DNA of 64,000 bases from Odontocerum albicorne (Eukaryota; Arthropoda; Insecta; Trichoptera; Odontoceridae): NCBI GenBank assembly GCA_949825065.1, contig OX463839.1, positions 24,686,212-24,750,211 of the forward strand, given 5' to 3'. A model generated the notes under the pieces. The model was given only the letters and a program-made list of their open reading frames with translations, was not told the origin of the DNA and searched no databases. The position numbers and the translations under genes are program-made. Shown piece by piece: positions 22,851 to 37,234 of the stretch (its first letter is position 1; each line of letters starts with the position of its first letter).

Positions 22851-23117
22851 GCAGGCTAAGCTTTTAATTTAAAACTCTAATTAAATTTCAGGGATTAAAA
22901 CTATAAAGTTTATATAAATACTCGTATAATAATTATAATAAATATAGGTTTATTGAAAGCAACATAGATAAAAATAATCGTGAAATTACATATAAATCTC
23001 AGGATAATGTCGAAGAAAATACATTTAAGAGAAAATATGTCAAAAGGTCTGGGTTCATCTTATGACATCCCCCCAGTCAAAATACCCCCCCCCCCACCAA
23101 TAGTATAATATTTTTTA

Positions 23118-23545
23118 AAAGGGGCCGAATTAATGCTGTATAAATGCGTGCACTGAGAAAAAAATATGAGGTGACAGTGTATGTCGGAATACGGAATGAA
23201 GTGATTAAGATGAATGTGAACTCAAGGCAAGTAGTGTGTTGAGTAAGATGATGAAGATCACTCTGAGATAGTTTGGACAAGTGGAACGAATGAATAAAGA
23301 AAGACTAATGAAATAAATACACATCGCAAATGTGGAAGACGTGGTAAAGGAACACCGAGGAAAGTATGGTTGGATAAAATACTCTATATTTTGAAAGGAG
23401 CAGATTTGTGAAGTCAGAGAAATCGCGAGTTTTTTGAGAAGGCGTATGGGTGTAGAAGGGATGAAATATGTGTGTCGCAATAGTAAACTGTAGCGCTTTG
23501 TTCTCTCTCCCCCGAAAAGAGAAACGGTCTGATGTTATGTAGGTA
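23118..23545 (+). mobile_element. LINE-A 3' fragment
   Basis: Starts at the gaattaatgctgtataaatg segment (INAVEMRALR region in other copies). It continues through the RIRNEVI, ECELK and TLRWFGQVERMNKERL regions to the family 3' end gaaacggtctgatgttatg. Frameshifts and stops throughout. Confidence 0.82.
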
Positions 23546-24414
23546 TATAAAAAAGTTCAAATCTTAAATTACAACTTAGCTGTACATACTCGTATTAATT
23601 GATTATGGTGATAAAGTTTGAAGTTTTTAATTTGAGTCAAGTAAACACAATTTAAGATAAAATTAATAACAATTTACTGTACTTATACGAACTTCATTGT
23701 TAATAGTATGTGGTTATATATGTAGCCAAGTTGCTAGGCTTCATCTACAATTTGATAAGGGCATTATATGACGAAACTCTCACTTCTTAAAATTAAAAAG
23801 ATATAGAATTAAATATGTGTTTTCCTACAAAAATTCACTTATTCAAAACATTTATATTTTAGTTTTTATTACAACAAAACCGGAATGGCAAAATGCATTC
23901 ATCGTCAGGTTCATAGTTGCATTCGATTACATTTATTGTTGTCTAGGCGCCAGAACAAATAAATTGAGTCAGTGTTTGTATCAATACCGAAATATTCCGA
24001 ATTTCCCCAAACGGACCATAGATACATAAAGCTGCGTAGCTATGAAGTCAGCTTAGCAAACTTAACGGAATTTATATCCCGACAACCGTTTCGATATTCC
24101 GGACGAAAACATTAAACTTTACCAAAGCTATGGCATGCAGACGTATAGATACGGTACAGTCATGGAGGAATGAGATCGTTTTTGGGGCCGGGGGTAAATC
24201 CGGAAAATTATTTGTTTATACGTTATTTGAACGAGAATAAGGAAGTAATGAAAATGATTTAAAAGATTACTTGTAAGATAAAAGTAAATAGAAAAACAAA
24301 ACAATTTTATATCGTATTTAAACTTATAACGTATATGTATTGTTAAATAAACACTTAATTTTATGAATATGGTAAAACCACTTAAATTTTATTCTAAGGG
24401 TAAATAATGTCATA
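23546..24414. other. AT-rich stretch, nothing recognised
   Basis: The 70-codon frame at 23817-24029 has no recognisable feature. Confidence 0.4.
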
Positions 24415-24612
24415 ACAATCTTCGTGGCCTAGTTAGTAAGTCGTGTGTGTATTGATTTGGAGGGAGGGAGGAGGCTACGTATACCGTTGGAACCAGGACG
24501 AAAAAAAATGTTTGTTTTTCACTTAAGGCTTTTGTTACATCTTTCTGGTATGTTGGAAGATATTATAACATAACAATAATCCCACCAAGTTGTACTATAC
24601 ACAACAAGGATA
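24415..24612 (+). mobile_element. SINE-1 copy, diverged
   Basis: A box cgtggcctagttagtaag; the B box is obscured by a ggagggagggaggagg expansion. Then tttttcacttaaggctttt, gttggaagatattataaca, caataatcccaccaagttg, and tail acaatacaatg. Confidence 0.8.
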
Positions 24613-25360
24613 TACAATACAATGAATACAACAAGGGTAAATCCTTGAGCGATTCGAAAAAAAAACTAATTAAGAGTATAGTTATATTACAAAATCTTTT
24701 GACATCAATTTTTCAGTCACTCGAAATTGATAATACTGTCAAAGCTATTAAGCATGATAAAAATTCACTGGGTGGACAATTTCACGCAATTTAAAAAAAA
24801 AGCGAAGCAAGGAGAATACGATCTGCATCTCATTCAGGTATATCTATAAGAGGTAGAAATTCGCAAATAAGACTCCAGGATGAACCGTTCTTAGAGTTTA
24901 TCAAATGTCTCAGGGTTGTTGGGTTAATCCCACAACGCCCTTAAAATAAACTTAGAAAGAATGAATGATGAAAGTACAAAAAAATATCTATAAAAATTGT
25001 TAAGAAGGTACAAGAAGATTGGGAAAAATGTGATACGACCAAATTAATCTAAATTTGAAAACCCTTTATAATAGGAAAGTGTGCATGACGGAGTGTATGG
25101 AAGTGGCAGAACCGAAATATGTGTACCAGGATATAATGAAGTGAAGACTTGTTATCTATGCCTATCCTAATGGGTAGATGCCGTCACAGTGATGATGATG
25201 GTACCTATATATTTTTGAAACATATAATATAACGATGAAATGCATAAAGCGTGTATCTAAATAAAATATAGAAAAAAAATAAGCATTTTTATGTATTTGT
25301 GTTGAACAGTTCACTCTTCCATTAAAGTGATATAAATGTTGTACGTACTCGTGCATAGTA
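24613..25360. other. Unassigned
   Basis: The stretch 24960-25200 ends in a (gat)n run and looks like the decayed 3' end of some retroelement; I cannot name it. Confidence 0.3.
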
Positions 25361-25885
25361 AACGCCAGACTTTCCTATCTCGGAACACGTCCTTAGCCTC
25401 TTATTCATCCATACAACTTCTCACACAACTCTTACGATTTCTCTGACGTTATACGTTTCCAAATTTCAAAATATCATTTACCTGATCCAACCATACTTTC
25501 CTTGATCTTCCTCTCACTCGCTTTCCACTCAAATTTGTACTATATATAAATTTTGTTAGTTCATTCATTCGTTATACGTGCCCAAACCATCTCAGATCTT
25601 CTTCGTCTTACTTAAAACATCAGTCTTAAGTTCATATTTACTCCACATCACTTTATTCCGTATTCTTTCATACATTGTCACCCCATGTAGTCTTCTCAGG
25701 GCACGCAATTCTACAGCATTTATTCGCTTCAGTTTTTTCCACCTCCATATTTCATTCCCATACATCCAAGTTGACAACAACTGTTGTGATCTTAGCAAAT
25801 TTTATTTATGTACGGTTCAGTATATATGTTTTATTACCGCGTTGACTTTGTTTCCTATCGCTACACGCCATTCGATATCCCACTT
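25361..25885 (-). mobile_element. LINE-A 3' fragment
   Basis: The minus strand gives a readable stretch (25592-25798) with MYGNEIWRWKK, RINAVELRALRRLHGVTMYERIRNKV and KTDVLSK, the LINE-A C-terminal signature. The RWFGH block follows on the other side of a frameshift near 25580. The fragment ends at the RRIAIGNK-like region near 25860. Confidence 0.85.
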
Positions 25886-27344
25886 AAATAAATAGTAGAA
25901 TTTGCATAGTGGATAGTAAAAATATATAAATTACAAACATCAAGTACCCGTGTTGTTTGTCAAAAAATGATGAACAATAGTTCAATCAATACGGCTCTTC
26001 GCCGCTTCGCCTTTAAAAATGTCTTTCCTGGAGGTTGATAATTATTCCGAGCAGAAACAATCCTCGTGCATTGATATTCTGAAACGTGTCGTTAGTCATG
26101 AATAAAGTGACAAGCTACAGGAGGGAGGAATTGGAAAAAAAATATCGAATATAATGTTCGTCCGTAGAGGGAATTCATATATAATAATACAATATTCCTT
26201 AAAGTTGATCAAGTCCGATTAAAGTAAAGGTGAATGAATTGACTAAAATCGGTGCCAAAATGGTCGCATTTTTATATACATGTCAACACAACTGTTTTTG
26301 TGGATATTATCAATTCTAAGTATAGAGTTTTTTTTTTGAGTTCTTTACTTCTCCATGAGATCTTATACTTTTTAGCTTACCAAATATTAAATTTTACTCT
26401 ACAGGGCTCGGTTATTCTTATGAGCAATCTTTCGTTCTCTGACAGCCCATTCACTAGTAGTGTACTTGCTGTTATTAAATACCGAACTCGCGGTTCGTTA
26501 TGTCATGTATTGGCAACACTACATCACATGAAGAAACTACACTAGCAGACTTATTTGGCGCGTACTCTGTTACCAGTTGTTTTGCCAGACTAGAGCTCTT
26601 TTTTTATTATTTTTTGATGGGTACAACTTTTTTTATTATTTTTTTTATTTTTTGGTGAGCTGAAGAACTTACACGGAATACTACCCTAGAGAACACTAAA
26701 GAGTGAAAAAAATTTGCGATTGGGTGTTCACTTTTTTGTCTGTTTGGGTTTCTTGGATAGTGTAGGTTTGTATATTCTGGATAATTAATTATATGAAGCG
26801 ATCACACTCACATATTGTTCTCTGAACCTCTGCGGAACCAACTTAACTTGATAAATTCCAGTAGATAGACCAATCACATTATTCAACCGCGTGTCCTCTC
26901 AGATAGGCGTTTTTCATTTGTCGATAAAATCCTTCAAAGGAAAATTATTACACTACAATCGCAAAATTTTCAGTATTATTGTTTAATATTTTAGGATAGA
27001 TGTTGAAATATTTATATGTTGTTTTCATGTTCTTCAAATTAATTTCTCATACCTTAATAGTTAATTAATTTAAACTGTACTTTTGTAACACGTTGCCCCT
27101 AATCTAACTAGGTTTTAATGTTCTTTTATTCACAACTCAAAAATATATAATAGTTTTAGATTTTTTTTTATTTAACCTGTACTTGACTATTCATGTTTTT
27201 TTTACCATTCTACGAATTAGGAAGACTTGTAAAGTTTTTAATAAATTAAATCGAGTTTTAATAAATTAAATATAATCAAGCAGAAATAAATATTTGTCTC
27301 CACCTACGAGTACATCTGTTTATTTATTTAACACTTCAATTGCA
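25886..27344. other. AT-rich stretch, nothing recognised
   Basis: Low-complexity T-rich runs at 26598-26660. The frame at 26252-26545 has no recognisable domain. Confidence 0.4.
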
Positions 27345-27415
27345 AATACAATCTGGCGGGCTTATTGCCAGGCAGCAATCTCTTCCAAACAACCAGACAA
27401 AAGTAAATGAAGCAA
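27345..27415 (-). mobile_element. SINE-1 body fragment
   Basis: Reverse of the SINE-1 landmarks: tctggcgggcttattgccag, then gcaatctcttccaaacaacc. Confidence 0.75.
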
Positions 27416-28089
27416 GTTACTTGGTCGCAAAAACATTCAAATGACTAGCTATCCCCACTAAATCCATGAACACATACGTGAGCATATGCTCACAAACCCC
27501 ACAAAGACGGGCAATCACTGTCACGTGTTTCATTCCTTTTAATAGTGAGATATCATCAATCAAAGGGAAAAGAAGGGATAGTGGAGAGGAAAGGAAAAAA
27601 ATCAGGAATGAAACACGTTGTATTACTGACTAGAAATTAAGAGTTTTTCAGTCGCTTCTTAAAGCATGCAAAAGATACATCAATTGGGACATAGTGCGAT
27701 GATGATGAGTATTATAAAAACACGTTATAAAAATATATTCATTTCCCTGCGAGAGGAACTTTGTATTGAAAATACCCAGGTGGACAAATATTGCTGGCGA
27801 ACACATGGCCGGGTGGGTCGGAGGGATGTGTCGGAGGTGGGCACCAAATCCATGTGACGGTCTATGACACAATTGCCATGAAATTGTCCGGAAAAATCTT
27901 CTATACACAATAGTTCTGTCGGTTCGTTGCAGCGCGCACTTGTACTCGTATACCATATACGAGTATGTGCATGTGCGGGGTGACAAGGCAGGGTCTCGAC
28001 AGCTTAGCTCACTGGCAATGGAGCATACTAGTTTTAAAAATCTTGTAACGAAATATTATTAATATATTAAATAACATTTTATTGGAGGT
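27416..28089. other. Unassigned
   Basis: A less AT-rich patch at 27770-28010 has overlapping frames on both strands. None gives a recognisable protein. Two TACTCGTA/TACGAGTA octamers lie 15 bases apart at 27943 and 27958. Confidence 0.35.
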
Positions 28090-28460
28090 CTTGAATCACA
28101 TTGTTCCAACTACAGTTTTCGTGACTCATTTACGTTTTCTTTTTTCCTGTAGATCCACAGCAAACAGAGAGGAATAGAACTTTCAAGTCAATTTCTTCGT
28201 TGTCTAATAAATCGATCCAATAGAGCAGGTTATTATAATAGAGCTTTCGCCGTTACTAGTCATGTGGCGTGGAATAATATGTATGTTTATGTTAGAGACA
28301 AAGGTGGCGTGTGCAATTTTAGAGATCACTTAAAGACAACCCTTTTTGGAGGTCAAAAATTATGATTTTATATTAACACTGCCGTTATACACTACAGTAC
28401 ACCTTTAGCCAAATGTGTTACTACTCGTATCACATATTGGAAGATCTATAAAAATTACTT
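28090..28460 (+). mobile_element. Repeat family LINE-E, copy 1
   Basis: Shares blocks with 55440-55760: aaatcgatccaatag, cacttaaagacaaccctttttgg, gccaaatgtgttact, attggaagatct. It looks like the decayed 3' region of a retroelement ORF with its untranslated tail. I cannot assign a clade. Confidence 0.6.
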
Positions 28461-29621
28461 TGTAGTTCGTCTTGTCTAAATAAGTTTTCTGTGGTTTTCT
28501 TACCAAATGTTCTTCTGAATATATGCAGATTCTGGGAAGTATCTAATCAACCACTACGTTCCTATCCTTACATTCAACTTTTATGTATTTATCTTGTAAT
28601 ATTTTTTATCTGTCAATAATAGTGGGTTCGAGTCCCGAGTTGGTACGCTCTTGAGAAGAAATTGCTTTCCGAACGGTGCTTTATAAATTGTCATTTTTAT
28701 TACTGTTATTATAAAAAAAAATGTTGAACATAATAAAAGAAAAAAAATACCAACAGACTTTTCTGTGTTCCAATAAATGTTATTTATTCAATGTAATGGT
28801 GTTCTTATTTTCAACATGTTTTCAATAAAAAATTGATCGTAACTGTTTCATCAAACATCAAAATATAGTTGTTTTTAATAATTCTTTGAAAACATTCACT
28901 AACAAATTATAATTTATTTTCCTTAGTTTGAAAAACAAAATTTAATTTCTAACCAAAAGTTACAGTTCACTAATTACTTTTTAGTCAATAAAACACAAAT
29001 AAAATGCTTGAAGCAAAATTATATCGATCAAGCAAGAACATAATTATAAATCGACTTTTTATATACAATATATCCAATGACTTCCAATATGCTAAATGTA
29101 ACAAATGAGCAATCGACTACAGTAATTCTTGAAATGTGGGTAACATGTTCAGAAATAAATAACTGATTTCGATATTGTTCTTCGCATTTGTTCTTCAATC
29201 ACCATAAATCCATCATCAAAGTTAGCGCGCCTAGTTCATACTTGTTCCAACTCCTTCGAGTTACAAATATAACACGACCTTTTGTATCTCGAGGTGGAGT
29301 GGAGATAGATTTATCGCGATTCAAAACTTGTTTGTATTTCGCTATCATTTAACAACTTTAAACTTTGTCTCCGACTTAAAAACAGATGGCTTAATTTTAA
29401 TCAAAATCTCCATTACGAAGCTCTATATAAATTTGACAAATTTATCTGTTACACAATAGTCAAATATAGTAGGAACAATTTTATTTTTTTAGGAGAAAAA
29501 ACTAATTGTGTTTTTTTCAGCAATTATGAAAGTATCAATTAGAGTTAGTTCACTTAAAATCCAACATTGATGTACGGAAGTATAACCTGAGCGTACATCA
29601 AATAGCGCGCATTTATACATG
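28461..29621. other. AT-rich stretch, nothing recognised
   Basis: No gene or repeat recognised. Confidence 0.4.
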
Positions 29622-30108
29622 TTTACTCGTATTTCGGGAGTGAGACGTAGGCATGGAAAAACAATGAAAGGAGCCGAAAAATTCTGTAGAATTGCGTACA
29701 CTGATAAAATACACGGGGTAGCTATGTATGACAGAATACAAAATTAAGTGAGCAAGTAGGAATGTAAACTTAAGGTTGATGTATTAATTAAGATGAAAAA
29801 AGTACTCTGACATGGTTGAAGCATATCAAAAGATTGAATGAAGAAAGACTAATAAAATACATATACAGTGTAAATGTAAATGTGATTGGATACTTGGAAC
29901 TTGATAGAGCAAGACAATGGAAAATTTGGTTGGAAAGAGTGAATTATATTTTGAATAAAAATGCAGTCAGCAAAATCGTAGGATTTGTATAAGGTGCATG
30001 GACATAGAGGAGACAAAAGCAGTGTGTCGCGATAGGAAAGTTGATCAATATGTCCTTCCTGTTTAGTCCTACAAGTAAACGGCGTGATGGCATGTATGTA
30101 TGTACGAA
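29622..30108 (+). mobile_element. LINE-A 3' fragment
   Basis: Begins at ttcgggagtgagacgtaggc (YGSETWTWKK region), runs through tgtatgacagaatac, aatgtaaacttaaggttgat and a degraded RWFGH block, to ggcgtgatggcatgtatg. An 'actcgtat' octamer lies at its left edge. Confidence 0.82.
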
Positions 30109-32412
30109 AGTAATTTAAAATTTAGTCAAACTTTTAATTTTCTTTTTCTAAACAGTCTCACATATGGGGTAAAACTCAACCAAATCCCAAGTTTCTGGAG
30201 AGACGTTGAACAGAGAAGAAAGATAAAAAAACTTATTTTAATATAAAAATTCACATACATAAGAATTTAAAAATATTTGGAAAAAAACTATCGTTCCAAT
30301 ATAGAACTAGGATTTTGAGTACGTTGTTATTTTTTAGACAATGATCAAGAAACTACATAAAAAACATCATCCTCATAGACGATATACTACTGAAAAAGTC
30401 GCTATATATTCGATATTTGTAGCATAGGAATGTTATTTTAAAAGGCACATCACGTATCAAACTTAATGAATGAAAGATGTCGACAATTTTATCGAAGCCG
30501 AAAAAAACCTGAAATACTTTTTAAAATACTGCAAAACTTAATTAAGAATAACCAACATTACGAAATAAAAAACTTATTTTACAAAATTAATAAAGCACAG
30601 CGGTTCTTTGAACGAGTTAAAAAAAGAAGTCAACATCCGTGACAATTTCACACGGTTATCTGAAATTAGCCGTGTGATTCTTTTCTTAGTTAAAAAAACT
30701 TGTTTTTGAATAAAATAAAAAATGAACTAACAATATATACGAGTATTCAGCTCGCTGCGGAAAAACGTCTCTCCGTGGGCAAACTAAACAATCGCAATTC
30801 AACTGTTAACAAATTGCACGATCCGCTGACAACTTCGATTTCATGGCGAACTCTTTTACAGTAATATTTGTTCAAAAATAAAACGCCATGATTCACGATA
30901 CATTGTACTAACTTGTACGAGTAATGCCTATTCATACCACAGCGCTCGAAATTCATCAATCCATTACAAAATATTTCAAGCGGATGGTTCAATTGAAGAG
31001 TTCGCAGCAAATTAACAGATTAACTATATAAAGTAACAGTATTCGCAATATGTCATTTTACGTCAAAGTGTTTTTAAAAAAGAAGCTATTTACTACATTA
31101 AGTCTGCAAATATATTCAATTTTTGTAAAATTAAAAAGAGTTCCAATTTTTTACATAAAAATATATGTCGAACAAATTATCAACATTGAAATAATCGTAA
31201 GAGCTATAATGCAATTTTTTATACAAAAAGTTGTTATCCGAGAAACATGAATTAGTAATTCTGATATTGATAAGATGGTATATTCATTGTGTGCATAGTA
31301 TACGGTATATTTATTGAGTGCAAATTAAGGTGATTTGCTCTCGATTCTTCAACAAAATTGAAATATAACAATAACTCAAAATTTGATAGTAAAATTAAAA
31401 CGGAAAATGATTTATTTTAACAATTTCATGTGTACACATCTGGTGGATTAATTGATTTAAAGCAACTTCTTCCAATCAACCAGCTTTTATTTTTTAATCA
31501 TTATCGGTCATGTCTAGATAAATTGTAAGAAATTAAATAAAAAATAAATGTCAAGGAAAATAGAAATAAGGTTAGAAAATGTATGAGAATTAGAGGCGAG
31601 GCATATTTTGGCATATATAATACTTCTTATATTTTTTTTTCTTAAAAAACAAAAGGATGCACAACAGCTGATTTAACTAAGAAGATTGTTCAAAAGTCAA
31701 GATGAGTGAAGCGCGAACTATGGTGTGTATCAAAAGATCTTGCCATTAGCAGAAATCGGAGAAATCGCACATATTGAAGCCATCTACGATTTTTCAAAAA
31801 ATAATAATTTAATCTAGATGAAATCCAATAACTTCCTAAATTATACAACTTGAGAATTTAAATTGCGTCTGGCGAAATATTTTTCAAAAAAAATATAATT
31901 ATACTATTGAAACTCGAAGCTCCGTTATAACAACATATTTTTATTGCTATTCACGCTGAAGTAAGAGCTTTACGTTATTTCCGCTTTAATAATCAACTTT
32001 TTAAAGAAATGCATGAACATAATAGAAAAATCCATTTCCACTTATCAGATAGTTCATCCCCGAAGGTGTTGAAAATTAAATTAAAAACTTCATGGAAAGA
32101 ACTTTTTAGTTAAAGTAGTTTTCATTTAATTCTGCTCGTACCGCTCAGGGTAACCCTTTTCTATGTATAAGTATGAACACAACAAAAATCGTATTTACGA
32201 GTATATCACAAATGTTTCATTTTATTTTGAATAAACAAACATTCAAATATACTGCAAAACACAAAATACTCGTATATGAAAAGATCATAGTATTTTGACG
32301 CAAACTAGTTTTGATTTATTGTTTTTCTTTTAATTTACACTTCAAGATGAAGAACTGAATGTTTAAAAGTTTCAAAACATAACTGAGCCAATTGGATGAG
32401 GTGCCAATAATA
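30109..32412. other. AT-rich stretch with one SINE scrap
   Basis: At ~31434-31490 is a minus-strand SINE-1 scrap (ctggtggattaattg... cttcttccaatcaaccagc). The rest is anonymous; the frame at 30747-31010 shows no known domain. Confidence 0.4.
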
Positions 32413-32628
32413 ACGACCTCCGTAGCCTAATTGGTACGATGCGTGTCTCTCAACCTGGAGCTTCCGGGTTCAATCCCACTGAATCCAAATATTTAAAAAA
32501 GGAATCCAGTCTGGTTTCCCTTATGGCCCCTTTAACATCTTTTTGGTTGGTTAGAAGAGATTGCCACACGGCAATGAGCCCCCCAGGTTGTACTATATAC
32601 AACGAAAGTATTATACAATACAATACAA
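32413..32628 (+). mobile_element. SINE-1 copy, nearly full
   Basis: A box cgtagcctaattggtacg, B box gggttcaatccca, aaggaatccagtctggtttc, ggttagaagagattgccaca, caatgagccccccaggttg, tactatatacaacgaaag, and tail tacaatacaatacaatg. Confidence 0.9.
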
Positions 32629-34642
32629 TGACCAAAGGAGTGTAGAATCTGTATTGGATTTAATATAAAAGTACTGAAAATTTACCCCTAGAAAGCAGAA
32701 TACACGAAACACGATAAAAACTTCCACTATGGTTTCCTTAAAAAAAATTGTAAATAATAAATCAATGAATGCTAAAAATATGTTCTTCAAAGATGTCATA
32801 TATACTCGTGTATATTTTAAGGGAATTAAATGTATTTGTCGTACAATACAATTTTGAATTGTACAAGAAAAATATTCAAATGTAAAACTTTGATTTTTCA
32901 AGATAAATATTTTGTGAAGCATATTCAAAATTAAAATATTTCTGAAGCAATGGTCACAGTAAACAAGGCAACAACCCAAGATAAAAATGTTCAGCGTGTA
33001 TGTAGACAGCGTACAAAACTTAATTTAACTTCATTAAAATTCCTCGTATATTACATAACGTGGACGAAATTTTTATTGCAACAGATAATCAAAAAATTGC
33101 CAACTGAGACCAACGTGAAGCGAAAGCTTAAGATAAGTTAAATTAAATTTCTTTGAATAAAATATCTCATTTAATTTTCAAGTTGAAGAGAAAATTAACA
33201 AGATTCATAAAATTCTTACAACGTTTGAACCATAGGTAATCGAACTGTTTCAAACGGTCACTTGTTCAAATTCCTCACTTGACAATATAGTATTAAATTA
33301 TACATAGATTTAGTTTTAAGGTGGTTATAATAAATAGTTATATCTAATTTGCTCATAATATGTCCTCGTTTTAATCGAGAATCCATAAATAACGAAGTTA
33401 ATCGAAAAATTACTTGGACTTGCGTTGCCTTCAAGGAACAACGTTCAACTACGGTGATCAATAGCTCATGCACTAAAAAGAAAAGTCTTCAATCTGTGCT
33501 GCTTACATTACGTACGGAGTAGAATACTCTATTATGAAATTGATTAAGCTATCTCCTTATAAATTTAGAATTTCTAAAAAAGCAATGAAACATAGTTTCG
33601 TTAGTTTTCCCCCAGTAAGAGCCCCAACGATGATTCGGGGCGTTATAGATAAGATAGCTGGGAAGGAGACTGACTATATATTTACTAGAATGGACGAAGA
33701 TCGATGAATAAAGAAGATTCCACAATGACGCGCATGGGTCTCATAAAGACCACCACAGAAATGAGAGGTTGGAATATAAAAAAAACACTCGGCTAAATTG
33801 GTTGCGACAAACGAGTGCGCTAGAAGAAAGTAAACTGTTGGATGAATCCAACATCCTGCAGTTGAACGACACAGACTGAAGATGATGATGGAGCATATCT
33901 TAAACCATGATTTTAGAAACTCACTTATCAGAATATACGATAGCAAAGCAAATGGAGTTGTAAAAATATTAATAAAATGACAATTTACATTAGAAAATAT
34001 TTTCTCCTCAGGGGCACTCAGGGAACCTACTATTATTCGTAAATTTTAAATATTTCAAATAAGAAACATATAAGTTGAGTGTAAGCATAAGAAGGTGTTG
34101 GCTGCGGCTATTAGATAATGAACTTCCCCGTATCTGCATATATTTAAAAATCATATCATATATGGTAAGAAAACCGAAGGAAACTTACCAAGGAATACGA
34201 ACTTAAAAGAACCTTTTGTAGATCTTCCGATTTGTGATAATAACACATTCAGTTTTAGTTGGAGCGTAGTGTATGTGTAGTGTTCATACATTATCGTAAA
34301 TTTTGAAGAGACTTCCTTAAAAATGTTATTTTCAAGTAATTCCTAAAGTTGCACAAGCATCATCTAAACTCATTATTAATTTCATCCATATTTTTCATCA
34401 ACCAAACAATTGGATGTAATTATGCAAAATAGACCTAACATATATTTAACCTATTCTAAAATAATTGGGGGAAATAGCTTTGTCACTTTGTATTGACGTG
34501 TATGAAACAAAATACTTTCAGAGGGAGTTTATCATAAAATATCCATTCAACGGATTTAATATATTTGCACATATTCGTCCAAGTTTTCGTACGTTTTCAA
34601 TATATCTAAAAAACAAAAAAAAATATTTCTAATTCACCAAAT
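32629..34642. other. AT-rich stretch, nothing firm
   Basis: The stretch 33600-33900 is GC-richer, with a gccccaacgatgattcggggc hairpin and a purine-rich run ending in a gat repeat. It may be a decayed retroelement end. No gene recognised. Confidence 0.35.
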
Positions 34643-34800
34643 ACGACCTCCGTAGCCTATTGGTAGCATTCTTGACTTCCACCTGGGGGGTTCAGGTTCG
34701 ATTACCTATGGAATCCAAAATAAAAAGAGTGCCAGTCTAATAAAAATAGTCGCACACGCCGAGAGGTAGCGTTGTCAAAACGATCAATGACAAGCCCCGA
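34643..34800 (+). mobile_element. SINE-2 copy, 3' truncated
   Basis: Head cgacctccgtagcctattgg, B box caggttcgattacc, agtgccagtctaa, then the SINE-2 junction agtcgcacacgccgagaggt; the body stops soon after. Confidence 0.75.
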
Positions 34801-36045
34801 GTTCACTAATTAAAGGAAAATAATATTTACTTGTTTTTACCATTTCCATAAAGTTTTCTTTTTCAAAAATTATGATTTGAACTTGAACCACTAAGTTTCA
34901 AATCTTTCAGACCTAAACAAATTAAAACGTATATGGACAGATACAACGCCGACCACGTAAAATATTTTCCGTAAACAGCATCTAAATGTCGTTAATTTAT
35001 TCCGGTATATTCTCTTTTTTTAAAGATACTTGATCCGCACGACATTACATTTTTAACATTTCAGAACATAACGAAACAGCACGTCTTCTATAATCTTCTT
35101 GTGTATCGTAACATCGCTTGACGATGCGAGGGCGTGGTGTGGTACTCGCATAAGTGATATGCAAGTATAATTTCAAAGCATTTAAGATACAATATAATAA
35201 CATTTTTTACTTTTTAAGTTTAAATTTATACGAATGAAGTTTATGAACAACTTGAGGACATTCTTCTTTAAAATATAAAAAGAGATAGATGACTAACAGA
35301 GCTAGAAATATCATACCCGTAATTCCAGGCCAAAACACGGGTCAAAATAATCAAAAAGTTTAGCTTTTCTTCTTCCGAGATACGTTTTTAAATTATTCAT
35401 TCCAAGATTTTACAGAAAATTTACATCACTCCGATGCGAAGAGAGGTGATGAATTAATTTCTTATTCCAACAAAAAATTCCATCATAGTAAATTCTTTTT
35501 AGACTCGTTGATATATTGCTTTAAATTTGGAGGAAATTTCAGCAATTTTTATTCGATATAATAAAGCACATGAAAGACGAAAAAATATTTTTGAGAATAT
35601 GTCGTTTTAAACAAAATTTCCTGTAAATACTTCAACTTGTGCAACGAATAATACAAAAAAGCATTTTTTCTTAATAATTTTAAAATTGAAATATTATTCA
35701 AATTCTTGTGATTTATAGAAGAAAGTCGATTTTAAAAATATAATATACTTATACATAAAATATAAAACGTTATTTTGTAACACCTGTAGCCAATTTAGAA
35801 ATACGTACTGAATTGGAACAAACCCAATTAATATTTTCCTATTTTATAAAGTATATAATATCAAATACAGATTCTTTACCTTTGTACTCGTAATATACAC
35901 TATTCGATTTTAAATATTGTACAATTCATAGCTTTGTTTTTCTTTTCAATCAGTGCTATTCAACCAGAATTGCAAGAACTTGAGAAAAAAATGATCTTGA
36001 TTATTTTTTTGTAATTGTATTAAATAATATTGTTGTGATTCACTT
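34801..36045. other. AT-rich stretch, nothing recognised
   Basis: No gene or repeat family recognised. Confidence 0.4.
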
Positions 36046-36272
36046 TCAATCTATACAACCTGGACTTCTTGCTATGAGTCTCTTCCAATTGGCCAGAAAA
36101 GTGTTAAAACAAGCTTGAAGTAAAAACCTATCACTTGACACTGGCGTATACTCCTTCATATTGATACTCGTATAGGAGTTCACGGCCATTATTCGAGAAG
36201 AAGTAAAAACCAGTCTGAGACCCTTTTTAAAAAATCTTGAAACCAACCACAATCAAATTCGCAACTAGGTGG
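36046..36272 (-). mobile_element. SINE-1 copy with internal insertion
   Basis: Reverse-strand landmarks: caatctatacaacctggac, gagtctcttccaattggcca, aagtaaaaaccagtctgaga, ccctttttaaaaaatcttga, and a head-like end. About 60 bases, including a TACTCGTA at 36165, interrupt the body. Confidence 0.7.
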
Positions 36273-37234
36273 GCTAGTAATAAAACAATGAAGCGTCTTG
36301 AATTTATTCGTGTGTAATATTTTATTCAAAGATATGAATCCATTTTCATTCAGTTACTGCTACTGCTTCTCTAGAATATTTTGAAAATTACCACGGTAGA
36401 ACTTTATATAGAGTATGTCAGCCACATAAGGGTTGTCCAAGATTTTACGAAATATTTCAAAAGTGCCTCCAAATAAAACAGGTTGGAAATCACTTTTATA
36501 AATTATTATTTGTACGTTAATATACATAAAAACCCAACCCACATTTAATCCATTGTGAGATAATCGATTAAACATCCAGAAGCCGCTTTGTGTATATTTG
36601 TAAGGATTTTTTAAGACGGAATTTAACTAAGGAATACTCATTTAATCGGCTTGATATACGAGATAATGATATACGTATTTGATTTTTTTAAATATACAAA
36701 GTAAATGTGTTTTAATTTATTTTGGTATCTTTAAGTTCTAATTACGAGTATAATGCATTTTAACCGAAATTTTCATTATTTAATTCAATCCATTATGATA
36801 ATTATTCAGTTAAATGAAGATTTATACGCGCAAAAAGGACCCAACTCAATTTTTAACTGTTATGAAATTTAAACGGATTTGTAAACAATTCTTTTGATCA
36901 CCGAATTTAACTTAGATATAGCCATTCGACTGGCTGAATATTTTTATTTTCTTTGATTTTTTCATTGAACAAAAAAATGTGGTTTCTGGATTGGTTTTTT
37001 TTAGCATATATTTATTTAAAAGTCTTACTTAGACATATACTCGTATGTAGTTCAATAAAGATTTTTAGTAATAAATTACACATTTATTTAAATAAATTTT
37101 CTGTGGATTTTTATCGTGATTTTAAAGAATTTTTCAATGTACTTTAGTCGTGCTTACATTCCCCCATACCTAAGAGAGCAAACTAAGCAGATTGTGAGTC
37201 TGCGTTAATGATATTCACATAAACCAAGAGAGGG
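36273..37234. other. AT-rich stretch, nothing recognised
   Basis: No gene or repeat family recognised. Confidence 0.4.

Noticed and set aside
32430..32500. Genuine tRNA gene
   Set aside because: A and B boxes are present but there is no acceptor-stem pairing, and the head is followed by the SINE-1 body. The same holds for all other tRNA-like heads here.
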